DNA of 64,000 bases from Hippopus hippopus (GCA_946811185.2 OX328105.1:34537394-34601393); one strand, 5' to 3'. Shown: positions 44,884 to 56,297, numbered from the stretch's first letter. The notes: generated from the sequence alone by a model not told the origin. Numbers and translations: made by a program.

Positions 44884-45111
44884 CTTTACTACGACAAAAT
44901 TTAACACTTCTCCAAATTGAAAGCGCTGAAAGCAGACGACAGTTCAAAAGTTGCTTTAATGACTGGATGTGACTTTAAACTGGTAGAAAACGTCCTTTAA
45001 AAAAGGGGGAAATGCTGATTATCAGCTTTTTCTACTTACACCCACAATGTCTTATAAAAGCCTTCTACCCGCAGGGTCGTTAAATCAAGGGATAGTTTAA
45101 TAAACGTTTAA
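44884..45111 (+). mobile_element. TTAA-MITE-1 copy, decayed
   Basis: CTTTACTACGACAAAATTTA, half-decayed core (GAAATGCTGATTATCAGC), B arm GCAGGGTCGTTAAATC. Confidence 0.75.
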
Positions 45112-45337
45112 AACACCTGGTTGTTGGATTGAATTACTTAATTTAGTATGAAAGATGGTGCGTAGATGAATATGATACATCTCATCTTATTTAGACGTAA
45201 AACAATCGATGAACAGGAAATGAACCTACCGATCTATGTTCAAAGAGTGATAACCTGATCACAACATAAAAATATGTTTATATACAGTATCGTTAACCTT
45301 TCAGCGCTACATAGTCGTAGATAGGGCCTTTGGGGGA

Positions 45338-45425
45338 CGGTATGGATCAAGATCTGACAGCACAGAACTTGCAGTCTTAGCTCGGATCTATACCATCCGC
45401 TTAGAAGTCACACTCTCTTAGATAA
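45338..45425 (+). repeat. TTAA-MITE-2-like fragment
   Basis: GGTATGGATCAAGATCTGAC, TTGCAGTCTTAGCTCGGATC; ends lost. Confidence 0.5.
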
Positions 45426-46234
45426 AAAATACCGAGTTAAAGTAGATTGTATTTTCTGACATCGAACAAGTTTGAGGTTTTATAAATGGGCTGAAGGAGA
45501 TAAAGATGTCTGTATAGTTTTCTTACATTTCTTTCTATTATCATGTTAAAGTTTCAAAAAAATTTTAATTACGTAAATGTTATTCAAATTAAGAATGAAG
45601 TAAAATAAAAATTATAACGACTTGCAAAACATAGTTTCCGCAAAAAAAAGTTACTTCCCTTCTACACTAATTTCTTTAGTATTATTCAATTAAGAGTTAT
45701 TTCCCTTGCGCTATTGATTTTTTGGCCAGAATGCAACGTACCCAATTTGGTCCTTTGACGACGAGCTGTCCACTTTGAACGATGGATACAACGGAAAGGT
45801 CACAATTACATGGGCTTAATTCTAGCATTTATTCGATGGCTAATTGTCGGAACAACATGAAAGAGACTTTAGGACATTATCCACGACAGACGAAGTATAT
45901 AAATGACCTTTCCGCCGTTTCGCGGTAAAGGTGCAGTCACCCTACACATTATTTATGAAGTTTGTATATGTATAAATCAGAATTCTAGATGTTATCTCTT
46001 TTCATGTTTAAAAGCACTAGCTATAGCTCTGCAGTAATACTAATATCTTATTGAGCGGTTCTTCGGCAGAATCTGCACTTTTCGTCTGTTTATGTAAGAT
46101 TAAAAATATCAAGATTGAAACCTTGAGCGCTTATTGCTGAAATTAATATAACTATTAACTTTTTCAGCATCACAGGCAAATGCATTGGCTTTTGCAGATG
46201 GTAAAGATCAGACTGCACAGAGCGTAATCTATTC
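45426..46234. other. Unassigned sequence
   Basis: ACCTTTCCGCC/GCGGTAAAGGT near 45902-45931 is a small hairpin. GGTAAAGATCAGACTGCACA at 46199-46218 is another TTAA-MITE-2 trace. Confidence 0.45.
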
Positions 46235-46465
46235 TAACTCTTTACCAAACCAAAAAAAAATTGGACTAGTCCAAATTCAAAGCATTTGCAGATGATGATA
46301 TAAATGAGGCTCAAATGACAGAATTTGTTTTTTGTTGGGGTAGCATACATAGTGGGAAAAGGAGAAAATGCTGGTTACCAGCATTTTCTCCATTTCCCAC
46401 TATGTTTTCAAAAGCCTTCTTTGACAGGGTTGTCAAGACTCGGTATTGTGTGGGAAAAGAGTTAA
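46235..46465 (+). mobile_element. TTAA-MITE-1 copy
   Basis: Intact palindrome; matched flank change (CATAGTGGG / CCCACTATG). Right TTAA 46462-46465. Confidence 0.87.
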
Positions 46466-47424
46466 AACGATTGAATCCATTTGTTGCGAGACCTTGTATG
46501 CAAATAATCTCTTTTCTTCTAGATTACATAATATTATCCAAGTCTCTCTATAACATCACGGTAATGTCATCTTCATTACACTGGCGTTCTTACAATACCA
46601 GAATTTTTAAATCTCGAATTCGACACATCCTGTGTCATCTACTAGTATACCTTGCTTTTGCATAATTTTCTCACAAACTGCACTTTATTTTGGCTACTTT
46701 CTGGGATGTTATAGAAACCAGTTCTCGCCATGAACTTTTCGACCCATTATTTAAGTGGAAGTAGGTTACCAGAAATAAGGCGCCCTAATTTCGTCTTTTC
46801 TATGTGAATTATCCGCTCAAAAAGTGGAAAAGTTGAAGTTTCTGTTTTGAAATTTGTCAAAAAAAATTTTTTCGACCTTTAGAGTTTAGATTTATTTACC
46901 TAGAGAGGTCGAAATTGGTCACTTCTAATGTCGACTTTTCTAAATAAATAGCTAGGTCAAAAAATCGATACTTGAAGGCGAAAACTTCATTTTCTGAACA
47001 CAAAGGAACAATGCCCGCTGATCGTGCTGGAAGAACAGAGTTTTCTTAGAATACAGGCTTCTTTTCTGTCAGTATTTTGTTATAATCATACGCTGAGTAG
47101 TTTCCGTCAGAATTAAGCAAAATTCGTGTTGAGGACTATTTCTTTTTTTTTTTTTTTTTCTCTTTAACCAAACAAGCAAATAGGTTGTTTTCCTCCCCAG
47201 ATACAGCGTATATATAGATTCTTTTAAAAGTACTACTGTTTTCCAAAATTTACTATTTTTAGAAACATGGCGTTGGGTGTTTCAAAATTGATGTTAACTA
47301 ACGACAGTGTTGCTGTCAAAATACGGGAAAATAACTACACATAAATTCCATGGATGGAGAATATGCCAGAAAGGGACATGTTGGGAAGCAATAACGACAG
47401 AAAAAAGTCGATAATGACCACATT
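46466..47424. other. Unassigned sequence
   Basis: Near 46870-46970 TTTATTTACCTAG and AAATAAATAGCTAGG hint at a decayed inverted repeat. No gene seen. Confidence 0.45.
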
Positions 47425-47562
47425 TAGCCCTTTAACAAACAATCCCGAATTTAAATACGTCCCAAGAATGATGGCTTTAGAAAACATTCTAGAAAAAGGA
47501 GAAAATCGGCTGGACACCAGCATTTTCTCGTTTTCCCAGAATGTTTTCTAGACTACTCCTTC
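47425..47562 (-). mobile_element. TTAA-MITE-1 copy, A arm lost
   Basis: B end CCCTTTAACAAACAATCCCG, decayed core (GAAAATCGGCTGGACACCAG), stops after GTTTTCTAGAC. Confidence 0.75.
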
Positions 47563-47918
47563 AAGGAAAATTTCGTCTACTAATAGGCCTAGTTTCAATT
47601 TTGAAAGGTCACAAATGAAAGTCAAGTTAATCTGAAAGCATACATTCTACAATTTAACAAGGCTGCAGAGCTGTGCACTAATGAAGAAATCGGTCAGTTT
47701 GGGGGACAATTAACACCTATGACGAATTTAGGACTTTCCCAATGTCCAGAAACACCCTGGGGCGACTAGAAACGGACGCGGGACAGACAGAACTGACGGG
47801 GTAATTTGACGTGCAATTTCATTGATTATCACGTTGGTGTTTATTGTTGCTTGTTTATGGATTTTCATCACGGTACTACTGTGCATTTCTGCATATATAC
47901 AAATAGCACAAGGGCTCC
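47563..47918. other. Unassigned sequence
   Basis: No feature recognised. Confidence 0.5.
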
Positions 47919-47926
47919 AAACCATT

Positions 47927-48210
47927 CTTTAGCTCAGTCGATAACGTATGGAGCTTGAATTCAAGGGATGGCTGGTTCGAATCCCCAGGACGGCCAATTT
48001 CTTTCCAAGGAAAGATGATAGTCATTGCAATAGTATTCAGTCCTCTCTCACATCTGGTCATTGTTTCGATTATGGTGGCTTCGGAAGAATATTGTGCAAA
48101 AAGCTGGTAAAGAAAACTCGCGGGAAGCATGAATAGATGAATTGGCCTCCGCGTTATAACTGAAATCACATTGAAAACTGGTTTAAACACCAAACTAAAC
48201 AAACAAACCA
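47927..48210 (+). mobile_element. tRNA-derived SINE
   Basis: A box TTTAGCTCAGTCGATAACG, B box GGTTCGAATCCCC. Body as in 33631, tail CTAAACAAACAAACC. AAACCATT flanks both sides (47919-47926 and 48211-48218). Confidence 0.85.
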
Positions 48211-48218
48211 AAACCATT

Positions 48219-48555
48219 TTGCGCTCTTCCTGTTTGAGACTGATTGATCTTTACCGGAAAGAAAACTTGCAGCTGATTTTATTTCAGAAGACCCTGTGAA
48301 GCGTGTTCCGCCCAAGTTTTGTTTACCACAATAAATCTTATCCTTAAACCAAGCCAATGACTGCTTTTCCTTATAAGTGTCGGCGCAACAAATGTTCAGC
48401 GTTGAGAATGAGTCCTATTGCAATGACCTCTATAAGTCCCAGTAAAGAGTTTGGCTCAGCTGGAATTCGAAGTCACGACTCTCGGACTACAAGCCCTGTA
48501 CATGTGAGCCACCACTCAGACTCGCTGCCTTGCCTACTCCACAACCAGACAGTTA
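48219..48555. other. Unassigned sequence
   Basis: No feature recognised. Confidence 0.5.
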
Positions 48556-48786
48556 ATTACGCTGTACCACACAACCCCGTGATTTATCGACCCTGAGGGA
48601 AAAGTCTTTCGAAAACAATGTGGGAAAAGGAGAAAATGCTGGTAACCAGCATTTTCTCCATTTCCCACAATGTTTTTTTTTTACCCTTTCAGAGAAAAAT
48701 TCCTTCATGTGAGATAGATTTCATTTGTCGTCTGCTAATGCTTCCTATTTAGATGAGTCTACCATTTTGTCGTCTGGTGACGGGCT
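48556..48786 (-). mobile_element. TTAA-MITE-1 copy
   Basis: TACCACACAACCCCG, ATCGACCCTGAGG, intact core, poly-T expansion after CCCACAATG, A end GTCGTCTGGTGACG. Confidence 0.85.
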
Positions 48787-49625
48787 AAGAAGGGTATTGA
48801 ACTTTACCGTTAACAGAATGTCTTCAGGCATTGAATCCTTAGACTAGTACGCGCAATCTAAGATATTTTGCAAAGAATATTATCGATCTAGACTAGATAG
48901 CCCTTGTCGACTGCTCCGAACGTTAAGTTTGGTACTATAACATTTAAATCGGTACAGGTTTTAAATGTGTTTGGTGTTGTTCCTCTTTGAAAACTTAAAC
49001 GCTCTAAGAGTTACAAACAAAATTTAATCTGAACCGTCATTTATTTGTTACCAGCGAGAAATTTCATCAACAACTCAGCCATTCACTTGTAGCTTAGAGT
49101 CTACTTTTCATAATTATTTATTTTTCGGCTAAAAACAAGTCTAGCTTTCAGTACTTTAAATATTTTGAATATTTTTACGTTCCTAGACATACTGGTCTGG
49201 CTTCCACAACATCTAAGCTCTAGGTATAGTGTTAGTTCTTAGAGAATAAGAATTCCTGCCTCAGATAGATGACTCAAGCCTCATAAATTTCATTTGTCCT
49301 GGGGGCACAAGAGCTCAGACGCAGATATTTTGGGTCATCAATACGCAATAAAAAATTGACAAGCGAGTGATAATGGTACTGTACACGTGATCCAGCTTGT
49401 CCACGTTTGTGAACCCTAGCGAAAATGTACCTATAATTCAATTATCAAGACTCTGTTCGGTAGCTTACGTACTCATGAACACCTAACTTCCGTTTTGCGA
49501 ATGCCAGCTAACCTATCCTGACATTGACAACCTTACATTATTTCTGACATGCAAAACTGATAATTTTCAACAGCATTCTTTCGAAAGATTGATGCATTGT
49601 GTATGTGGAAAATCGGCAAGCGGCT
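48787..49625. other. Unassigned sequence
   Basis: No gene or repeat recognised. Confidence 0.5.
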
Positions 49626-49678
49626 TTAACTCTTTATCAGACGAAAAGACTAGTCCAAACTGAAACAGTTGACGACAG
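49626..49678 (+). mobile_element. TTAA-MITE-1 A-end fragment
   Basis: TTAACTCTTTATCAGACG, then CTAGTCCAAACTGAAAC and GACGACAG; runs straight into a SINE tail. Confidence 0.6.
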
Positions 49679-49770
49679 CTCCAAGAAAGCGCGGACAGGT
49701 GCACTGGCCGCCGTGACAGAGACGAAAGCTGATCTACTGTTGAAAAAGCATTCAATTCCAAACAAGTAAA
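49679..49770 (+). mobile_element. SINE 3' fragment
   Basis: GGTGCACTGGCCGCCGTGAC and AATTCCAAACAAGTAAAC match the 3' third of the SINE at 33631. Confidence 0.65.
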
Positions 49771-49884
49771 CTAATGAATAAATGTTTATGCCTGGTGTAA
49801 CAAATATTTTCACAAAGACATTGTTCATCAATAGCACTTAACTCTAAGAGTGCCGAAAAAACCCCAAACTGACATTTTCAGTCT

Positions 49885-50025
49885 ACAAATAATACAGTTT
49901 CATGGCAACTCTTGTCCAAAATGTGTAAGCAAAGTGAACAACGCAGATCAAAAATCAGAATACACGTTTCGTGTACTTCAATCTTGATCCACACTGGCCA
50001 TACAGGCTACTAAAGACTATAGGGT
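49885..50025 (+). repeat. TTAA-MITE-2-related copy, long subfamily
   Basis: Shares CTCTTGTCCAAAATGTGTAAG-type sequence, GCAAAGTGAAC and CAGATCAAAAATCAGA with 58460-58625. Confidence 0.55.
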
Positions 50026-50139
50026 AAATACTTGGTTGAAGGAAACCTTTTATTCACATTTTAGAAATCTTAATATTTTCTGCTCTATCATGCTCTTTAT
50101 TTTTCTAAATACCCACCCATGTAAGGTTTAGAAGTTGTT

Positions 50140-50345
50140 TTTAACTATTTTGTCCGACGATCCTCTGTTTTAATGACCCTGAGAAATAAGAGTTTTGATA
50201 ACATTGTGAGAAAAGGAGAAAATTCTGGTAACCAGCATTTTCTCCTTTTCCCGCAATGTTTTATATCCTTTCAAAGACAATCTCCATCATTAGTTTTGAT
50301 ATATACATGTATTTGATTTGTCTTCTGCACGAAGCTTTCTATATG
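50140..50345 (-). mobile_element. TTAA-MITE-1 copy
   Basis: TTTTAATGACCCTGAGAAAT, nearly perfect core, A arm broken after GATTTGTCTTCTGCACG. Confidence 0.82.
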
Positions 50346-50566
50346 TATGTAGAAAAGAATAATATTTTTTGGTCTGGTTAAAAAATAAGGAAGCCTTTTA
50401 GTTACACTATTGGTTCCTGGACATTGTCCAGGCACTCCCGCTCATGCATTTCCAAATACACATCTTTGTACGGTCTTAACACAAGACCCTCATAATTCGG
50501 ATTCATACAAGCACAAATTTGCAATTGTTCCGACTAGAGACGGGGAGAAATGAGCAAAAATCGATG

Positions 50567-50978
50567 TCAAAAGACGCTTTCATATATCATTAAAACTGTC
50601 AGTTCCATCATTGTCAAGCTCCTCAACGATAATGGAGTAGGTTTAAAACCCCTGTTATCTTCCCCGAAGCACGTACGGAAGTCGGAATTATTTTGTGCTT
50701 GACATTCAAGAATTGATATTGTGACGATTAACCTTTTTGTAAGTTCGACAGTTTTCGATATCTTGTATTGAAGACCTCCAATGCGTTTTTGAACTTGAAG
50801 CCAATGGTCTTTTATTTGGGATTCCATATATTACTTCTTTTACAATATGATCTCTCACTTTGAAAATAGTTGCTTTTCCATCTAATATTATTAGTTTTAC
50901 TAAAATTTTAGTTTTGGACCACAGACTAATATTTAATCCCAAACGTTTTTGTAAAGCAAACATGAACATTAAGACCAT
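50567..50978 (-). pseudogene. Two overlapping minus-strand ORFs, possible frame-shifted coding fossil
   Basis: An upstream ORF (50706-50978, 90 codons) reads LVKLIILDGKATIFKVRDHI, a pattern faintly like the RNA-binding part of L1-type LINE ORF1 proteins (VKLL..DK...). A downstream ORF in another frame (50567-50827, 86 codons) reads KDHWLQVQKRIGGLQYKI. They could be one frame broken near 50820. The resemblance is weak; no catalytic motif is present. Confidence 0.22.
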
Positions 50979-51096
50979 TTAAAAAAATGCATCACATATT
51001 TTTTTCCTCCAAGGAGAAAATGTCATCTGCATCGGGGATGCGGGTCGGGGGAACATGGTTTCATAAAAGAAAGGTTGATGACGAGCTACTAAACAT

Positions 51097-51140
51097 TAAA
51101 GATCAAACTGCACCTTCTGCAGAGACTGATTTTGACTTAC
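51097..51140 (+). repeat. TTAA-MITE-2-like trace
   Basis: AAGATCAAACTGCACCTTCTG and GACTGATTTTGACTTAC. Confidence 0.4.
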
Positions 51141-51288
51141 ATGATGCACAATGACATACAGCCTCCTGTTCGGGGATAAAGAAGAAAGCCTTACATGTCA
51201 CTCCAGGAAGACAACTTGTAATATCGGAGAAGATGTCCACTTTACTGTCGGAAAACCCTCTTGAACACGAGTTTTTCTTTGTCAACTA

Positions 51289-51759
51289 TCAACGCTTCCA
51301 TGACTGTAACCCTTTCTTCGGTAAAGTGTTTTTTTTTTTCTCGCAGAAGAAGAAAACCCCAGCTTGTTTTCGCTGTGATTTTTCAAGGCGGTAGTTGTGT
51401 ATGAGATGGAACAGCGAAACACAAACGGTTGAAGTGCCAATTTCTTTTAGCTTCTTGTGTAGGCCACTGGACATATACTTGATAGAAACGAACAGCAAAG
51501 ATTTGGATTCGCCAATTAAAGTACAGCAGAATGTCAAAGATGGTGATTTTTTATTCATATTCAACGTAGCAAAAAAAACCGACAGTGATGCGATACCAGA
51601 AGTATGGCTCGTAGAAATTACAGTTGTTATATTGGAATGATTTGAATTAAAAGTAGAACTAATATAGCCAAAACGGATATGTTCGTAATTTTGGGAATTT
51701 CTATGGGGGTCGTTTGTTCTTGAGGAGGTCATGTTAAATGTTTGACATTTAGGTATCAC
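51289..51759. other. ORF-rich interval, coding status doubtful
   Basis: The longest ORFs outside the SKICH gene and known repeats: 156 codons on the minus strand and 81 on the plus (51395-51640, reading DIYLIETNSKDLDSPIKVQQ). No family recognised on either strand; each is partly a shadow of the other. Not supported as genes. Confidence 0.25.
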
Positions 51760-52105
51760 TGAAGTGATCTGTCAACGATCTGCATTAGCCTCGTTCTGAC
51801 ATGCAGATTGATTTCTGTAGGGAATATTGTTAGAAAATTTGTGCACTCTGAGCTCAAATTGGTACCCATTGTATCTCCCGTAACCGATAGATGAGCTTTA
51901 ATTCTTTTTCTAGTTTACCACCACCAGCCCTCAATATCTTTCATTCTGCCCATATTGGACAAATTTTAAGTGCTTCGCCATCTTTAAATTATTCTTCTCT
52001 TTTTTTTCGTTAATTTTGCCAGAAGTTTTCTACAAATGAAATCAAATTTCCACATTCAAGCGATGTTACAACACATGCTTATAAACCTAACGTACTCTTT
52101 CTTAA
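51760..52105. other. Unassigned sequence
   Basis: No feature recognised. Confidence 0.5.
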
Positions 52106-52336
52106 TCCTTTTGCCGAACAATCATTGGCCCGTGTTTAAACAATCCTTAGAAAGCAGGCTTTTGAAAACATTGTGGGAAAAGAGAAAATGCTGGTAACCA
52201 GCATTTTCTCCTTTCCCCACAATGTTTTCTACTCTTTAAAAGACAAATCCAATCATTTGAGGCACACTTATTTTGTCGTCTGCAATTGCTTTAAATTTGG
52301 ACTGGTCTAAAATTTTGTCGTCTGGCAAAGAGTAAA
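52106..52336 (-). mobile_element. TTAA-MITE-1 copy
   Basis: Intact core (GGGAAAAGAG), long good A arm (GGACTGGTCTAAAATTTTG), ends GGCAAAGAGTAAAAC. Confidence 0.87.
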
Positions 52337-52690
52337 ACCTGTCCCTACCTTTGATCTAAGTCTTGACCCTAGACCACCCTTTGGTATTCGTTGATATAAT
52401 AAATACAAACGAAAGCATTGAGACGAAAAAAGTTGCTCCCATAAAGAATTTCTCCTTTTATCATGATGTTTTCAAACAAGCTCTACGACAACATTAAAAA
52501 CGTCTAACGCCGGATGTAAAGTGTACCATTGCATCGTCTATATAGTAATGTGAATATTGATGCATCATACAGTACTTTGACCTTGGTCTCCAATCTAAGT
52601 TACCCACGGGATTTTTTCCCTAAACTTTACAATTTAACTGAAAATATCTTATCCAAAAAGTTTTGGTGTTTCAAATCATTTTTTCGGGGC
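52337..52690. other. Mostly unassigned
   Basis: A variant-core trace at 52438-52490 (AATTTCTCCTTTTATCATGA) and a SINE-body-like piece at 52505-52530. Confidence 0.4.
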
Positions 52691-52765
52691 GGGGGAGAGA
52701 GAGAGAGAGAGAGAGACAGACAGAGAGACAGCAGAGACAGAGACAGAGAGAAAGACAGACAGATG
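52691..52765. repeat. (GA)n/(GACA)n microsatellite
   Basis: Purine-rich GA and GACA repeats. Confidence 0.93.
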
Positions 52766-52984
52766 TAGAGGCTCTAGGTCAAGTTTCGGCCCTGCAGTGT
52801 GCTAAACCATTTGAGAAAAGGAGCAAGTCTTTTTTAGAAGTAGTGACTTCGTTTCCAATAATGTCGTTCGTGTCAAACAGTGTTAACATTTTTCTTTCCT
52901 TCTTTCAAAATTATTGTGTCAATAGTGAAATTTACTGATACACCATAATAAATAGTCCATGCATCCAGTAATGTACAAAATTTC

Positions 52985-53231
52985 ATGATCTACGAAAAGA
53001 GTTTTAAAGCATCTGCAAAAACAGTCGACTCGTGTCACCCTGCGTAGTATGCGCAGGCTGACCTGAATCGAAACTTTTAGCTAATGATGAATTTTCTCCG
53101 TGTCAAAGGACCATTCTACCTCAACATTTGGCCGAATTTTAGATAAAAGAAATCCATAGTGCACAACAAATTGCTTGGTATTATACATTATGAAGATGCA
53201 TTAACCCCATTTTTCAGAACACTCCTCATTG
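52985..53231 (+). mobile_element. GAGCC-MITE copy, decayed ends
   Basis: Inner sequence ATCTGCAAAAACAGTCGAC, GTATGCGCAGGCTGACCTGA, AAAGGACCATTCTACCTCA and GATGCATTAACCCC match; terminal repeats are poor. Confidence 0.72.
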
Positions 53232-53254
53232 ATTCATATCTCATCATATCCCAG

Positions 53255-53402
53255 TAATCAGGGGTTTTACGTTTGAATCCCAGTCGGCAATACTGTTTTC
53301 TAGAATCGACGATAGTCGCGCCAAAAAGGATTCATTCCCCTCTCAACGCTGAACATTGTTTCGAGTTTGTTTATTTGGGACAGCAGTTGGTGACTTTGTA
53401 CA
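53255..53402 (+). mobile_element. SINE fragment
   Basis: B box GTTTGAATCCCAG, then GACGATAGTCGCG and GGATTCATTCCCCTC as in 33631; 3' part missing. Confidence 0.7.
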
Positions 53403-53581
53403 GTATTAGTTGTACGGTCAGGTGGCAGGGGACTCGGAAACTTGTTCACGACTGTGGCGAATCATTTTGCCACCTCGCCTTCGGTTCGGCTCGGGGCGAC
53501 ATGATTCGCCACAGCCGTGAACAAGTTTCCAAGTTCTCTGCAACGTGACCGCACAACGAATTAATTATACTGCAAAGTTTT
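53393..53581. repeat. Long fold-back, arms about 75-85 bp
   Basis: GAAACTTGTTCACGACTGTG and GGCGAATCAT pair with ATGATTCGCC and CACAGCCGTGAACAAG. Pairing continues outward through TTGTACGGTCA and TGACCGCACAA. The loop carries CTCGCCTTCGGTTCGGCTCG. Confidence 0.85.
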
Positions 53582-54347
53582 CCATTCCAATGTGTATTCA
53601 GCGAAATTTGCCCGTTTTATGTTCTCACGAATTGAGTACGCCGACATGGAATTTCCCTTCTTAGTGCCCCAATTCAATGAAGATTGATGTCACTACGAAC
53701 TGACGTCACTGAAACGTTGGTAAAACGTGCAGTTCGGTGGATGAACTTGATGATGTAACTACGATAGACATTCGTCATATTTTTATTGATACATAGATTT
53801 AAACAACTTCAGGGTAAGTAACTATGCATTTTAATGATTTGTTTTCAAAAAGTAAACGACCATTAGTTGACTCAATTGGCCATTAGTTATCCTTTTAACG
53901 CTACAATGAATGAGTTTTGACACTTCACAATATGCTTACCTGACGAAGGGATGGTTCGTTTTAACCCGTGTATTTGTTTTAGAATGACAACAAATGATAA
54001 TATATTAGGCTATGTAACTGTATTCATGTATTTTTAAAAATAATATATTATTTTCGCTTTTATGACAACCATCAAGGGAAACTAGAATATTTTGGTGCAG
54101 GCTACACAGTATATTTGTCTTGCTGGCGGCTCGTATATAGATCGACGCCGCCATTTTGGATGTTGTGTTTAAAGTGTAGTCATGTATACGGGGCTCCCGA
54201 AAGGGAAACTACTTTTATGTGGGTTTTGCCAGTGTACATGACTGTATGTACTTGGCATATTATTCAATCAGATCGCGAGATATTTCTTTGCAGTATAATA
54301 AAATGTAATGCGTAGTCCTTCGTCCTTAGAAAAAAAACATTACCAAC
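53582..54347. other. Unassigned sequence
   Basis: No feature recognised. Confidence 0.5.
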
Positions 54348-54412
54348 AAAGCATGAATCGATGCACTGGTCGCCGCGATTTAAATGAACTACTTTTGAAA
54401 ATAGTGGAAATC
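54348..54412 (+). mobile_element. SINE 3' fragment
   Basis: AAGCATGAATCGATGCACTG and GTCGCCGCGATTTAAATGAA match the 33631 SINE. Confidence 0.65.
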
Positions 54413-54547
54413 CGAGCAGAAATGGACCTCATCCCTTGAAATTTGTCAAGAACATCACACTTTTGTTCATGTCCATGAGTATAAATTAGACTGAGCGAAG
54501 GTGCGTCCGAGCCGGAGTAGACTGAAGACATCAAAGGGGCCTTTGAA

Positions 54548-54767
54548 TCTTTACCAAACGACAAAATCTTAGACTGGTACAAAATTACAAATTCAAAGCA
54601 TTTGCAGACGACAATGGTTCAATGACGAAATTTGTCTTTGATAGGGTAGAAAACATTGTGAGAAAAGGAGAAAATTCTGGTTACCAGCATTTTCTCCTTT
54701 TTCCACAATGTTTTCAAAAAGCCTCTTATTCGGGGTCGTTAAAGTTGGGATTGCTTGGTAAAGGGTG
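54548..54767 (+). mobile_element. TTAA-MITE-1 copy
   Basis: CTTTACCAAACGACAAAATC, near-perfect core, B end GGTAAAGGGTGAAAC. Confidence 0.86.
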
Positions 54768-55354
54768 AAACAAAAACATGTAAATTCAAATAGGGCGCAT
54801 TTGTAAACATCCCAATTAACGTAAATCCTGTCGCGCTATACTCGACAGATATTCGGGGCCTTCTCTACCACGGCATCATTTAAAGATCTGCTGGCCATGT
54901 TTACTGTTAAACAACGAATTTTTTTTTTCTTTGGCTTTGGCGAGAGACATACAAGCGGGCGGACGGACGCACAGACAGTAAGACAGACCCTAATAACTAA
55001 ACATGTGAACTGTTAAAATGATATAAGCGACACGTAACGGTGTTTTTATAAAACTATGAATTAAGACCGCTCTTATTCTTTATCATGCATCTCCAGAATA
55101 TATTTGTTCAAAATTATATGCGATGGTTTTAATTCGACATAAATTGCGGTTATGTTTCATCGCGCCAAAACTTGATAAATATAACATTGAAGACAATAAA
55201 GTCATTTCATATTCTAATGATGACTTTGTTCTTTTGAGTTTGTTTTCAAACGTAAGCTAGACAGGATCTTCAGAAGTGCAGCCGAACTAAAAGATAGGTC
55301 CTTACAGCCAGAAAGAAAACGCTGTTAAAATTTGAGACTGTAGAATGGTTCAGA
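54768..55354. other. Unassigned sequence
   Basis: No feature recognised. Confidence 0.5.
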
Positions 55355-55580
55355 AGTTGGTCAGCTGTGTAAACGTAGATAAATTATCGATGTATATGGT
55401 GTAAGGGATAAATACATATACCAGAAATCTTGAATCTAAAATCGGAAATGTTACTACATTGATTTCTTTGATGTCCTCCAGAAAATGAAATACATTTTCT
55501 TTCCGTCGAAGTCTATGCAACCTTTCAACGGTCAGGGGCAACATTTGGCGAAAAAAAGATACAAAAATGATTATAGTTTG
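55355..55580 (-). repeat. Dispersed repeat D2, copy 2
   Basis: Partner of 17085-17283 in opposite orientation. Confidence 0.65.
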
Positions 55581-55754
55581 ATAAAATTTTAAAGATGAAA
55601 TGGGTTAAAAACTGGCTCAATACGAGTATAGATGTCTCTTTAAAATTGGGATGTAGTCTAAATATCAAAGTTTTGGCGTTAAAAACGGATAAACAACGTA
55701 ATTGAATGTTAATCTTCACAGACCCTTTGTCCTTCTGCTCTACAAACACGTTAA

Positions 55755-55952
55755 CTCTTAGATTGCTAAGCGCGACTCACTGACCTTTTGCGGACAGTGT
55801 ACATCAAGATCAGACTGCACAGAACGTGCAGTCTGATCTTGGATCTACACTGTCCGATTAGGAGATGTTTTTCCCAAAAAGTAAATTTGAAATAGCGTCA
55901 CTCGGGTTTTTGCAATCGGCTTGAAAGTTTCATTTATTTAGCAGGACAGGGT
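55755..55952 (+). mobile_element. TTAA-MITE-2, near-consensus reference copy
   Basis: TTAA at 55751-55754 and 55953-55956. Begins CTCTTAGATTGCTAAGCGCG; inner hairpin AGATCAGACTGCACAGAACG with its complement; then GATCTACACTGTCCG and TTTAGCAGGACAGGG. The right TTAA is also the left TTAA of the next element. Confidence 0.9.
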
Positions 55953-56297
55953 TTAACTCTTTATCAGACTACAACTATTTAGACTTTTCCAAATTCAAAG
56001 CATTTGCAGACGAAAAATTCAACATGGCTCAAATGTTGGGATTTGTCTTCGAAAGGTTAGAAAACGTTATGGGAAAAGGAGAAAAAGCCGGTTACCATTT
56101 GGGTCAGCCAATCAGAAATTTGCGTTACTTTCAAACTTAGAGCATTCTTGAGAATTAGACCTCAGGTTTTTCCCACAATGGTTTGTAATTTACAAAAAAA
56201 AATAAATTGTTTCATTCTTGAGTCACATTTATTTTGTCGTCTGCCAATGCTCTCAGTTTAGACAATCCTAAAATTTTGTCGTTTGGTAAAGAGTTAA
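55953..56297. mobile_element. TTAA-MITE-1 with two A arms and FB-MITE sequence in the centre
   Basis: TTAA 55953-55956 and 56294-56297. The left arm is A; the right arm is also A, reversed (GTCGTCTGCCAATGC, AAAATTTTGTCGTTTGG), so no B arm. Between the core halves (after GGTTACC, about 56096-56167) lies FB-MITE-type sequence: AGCCAATCAGAAATTTGCG and TTCTTGAGAATTAGACC. Confidence 0.85.

Noticed and set aside
52529..52938. RERE/DRDR-rich ORFs
   Set aside because: Translation of the GA microsatellite.
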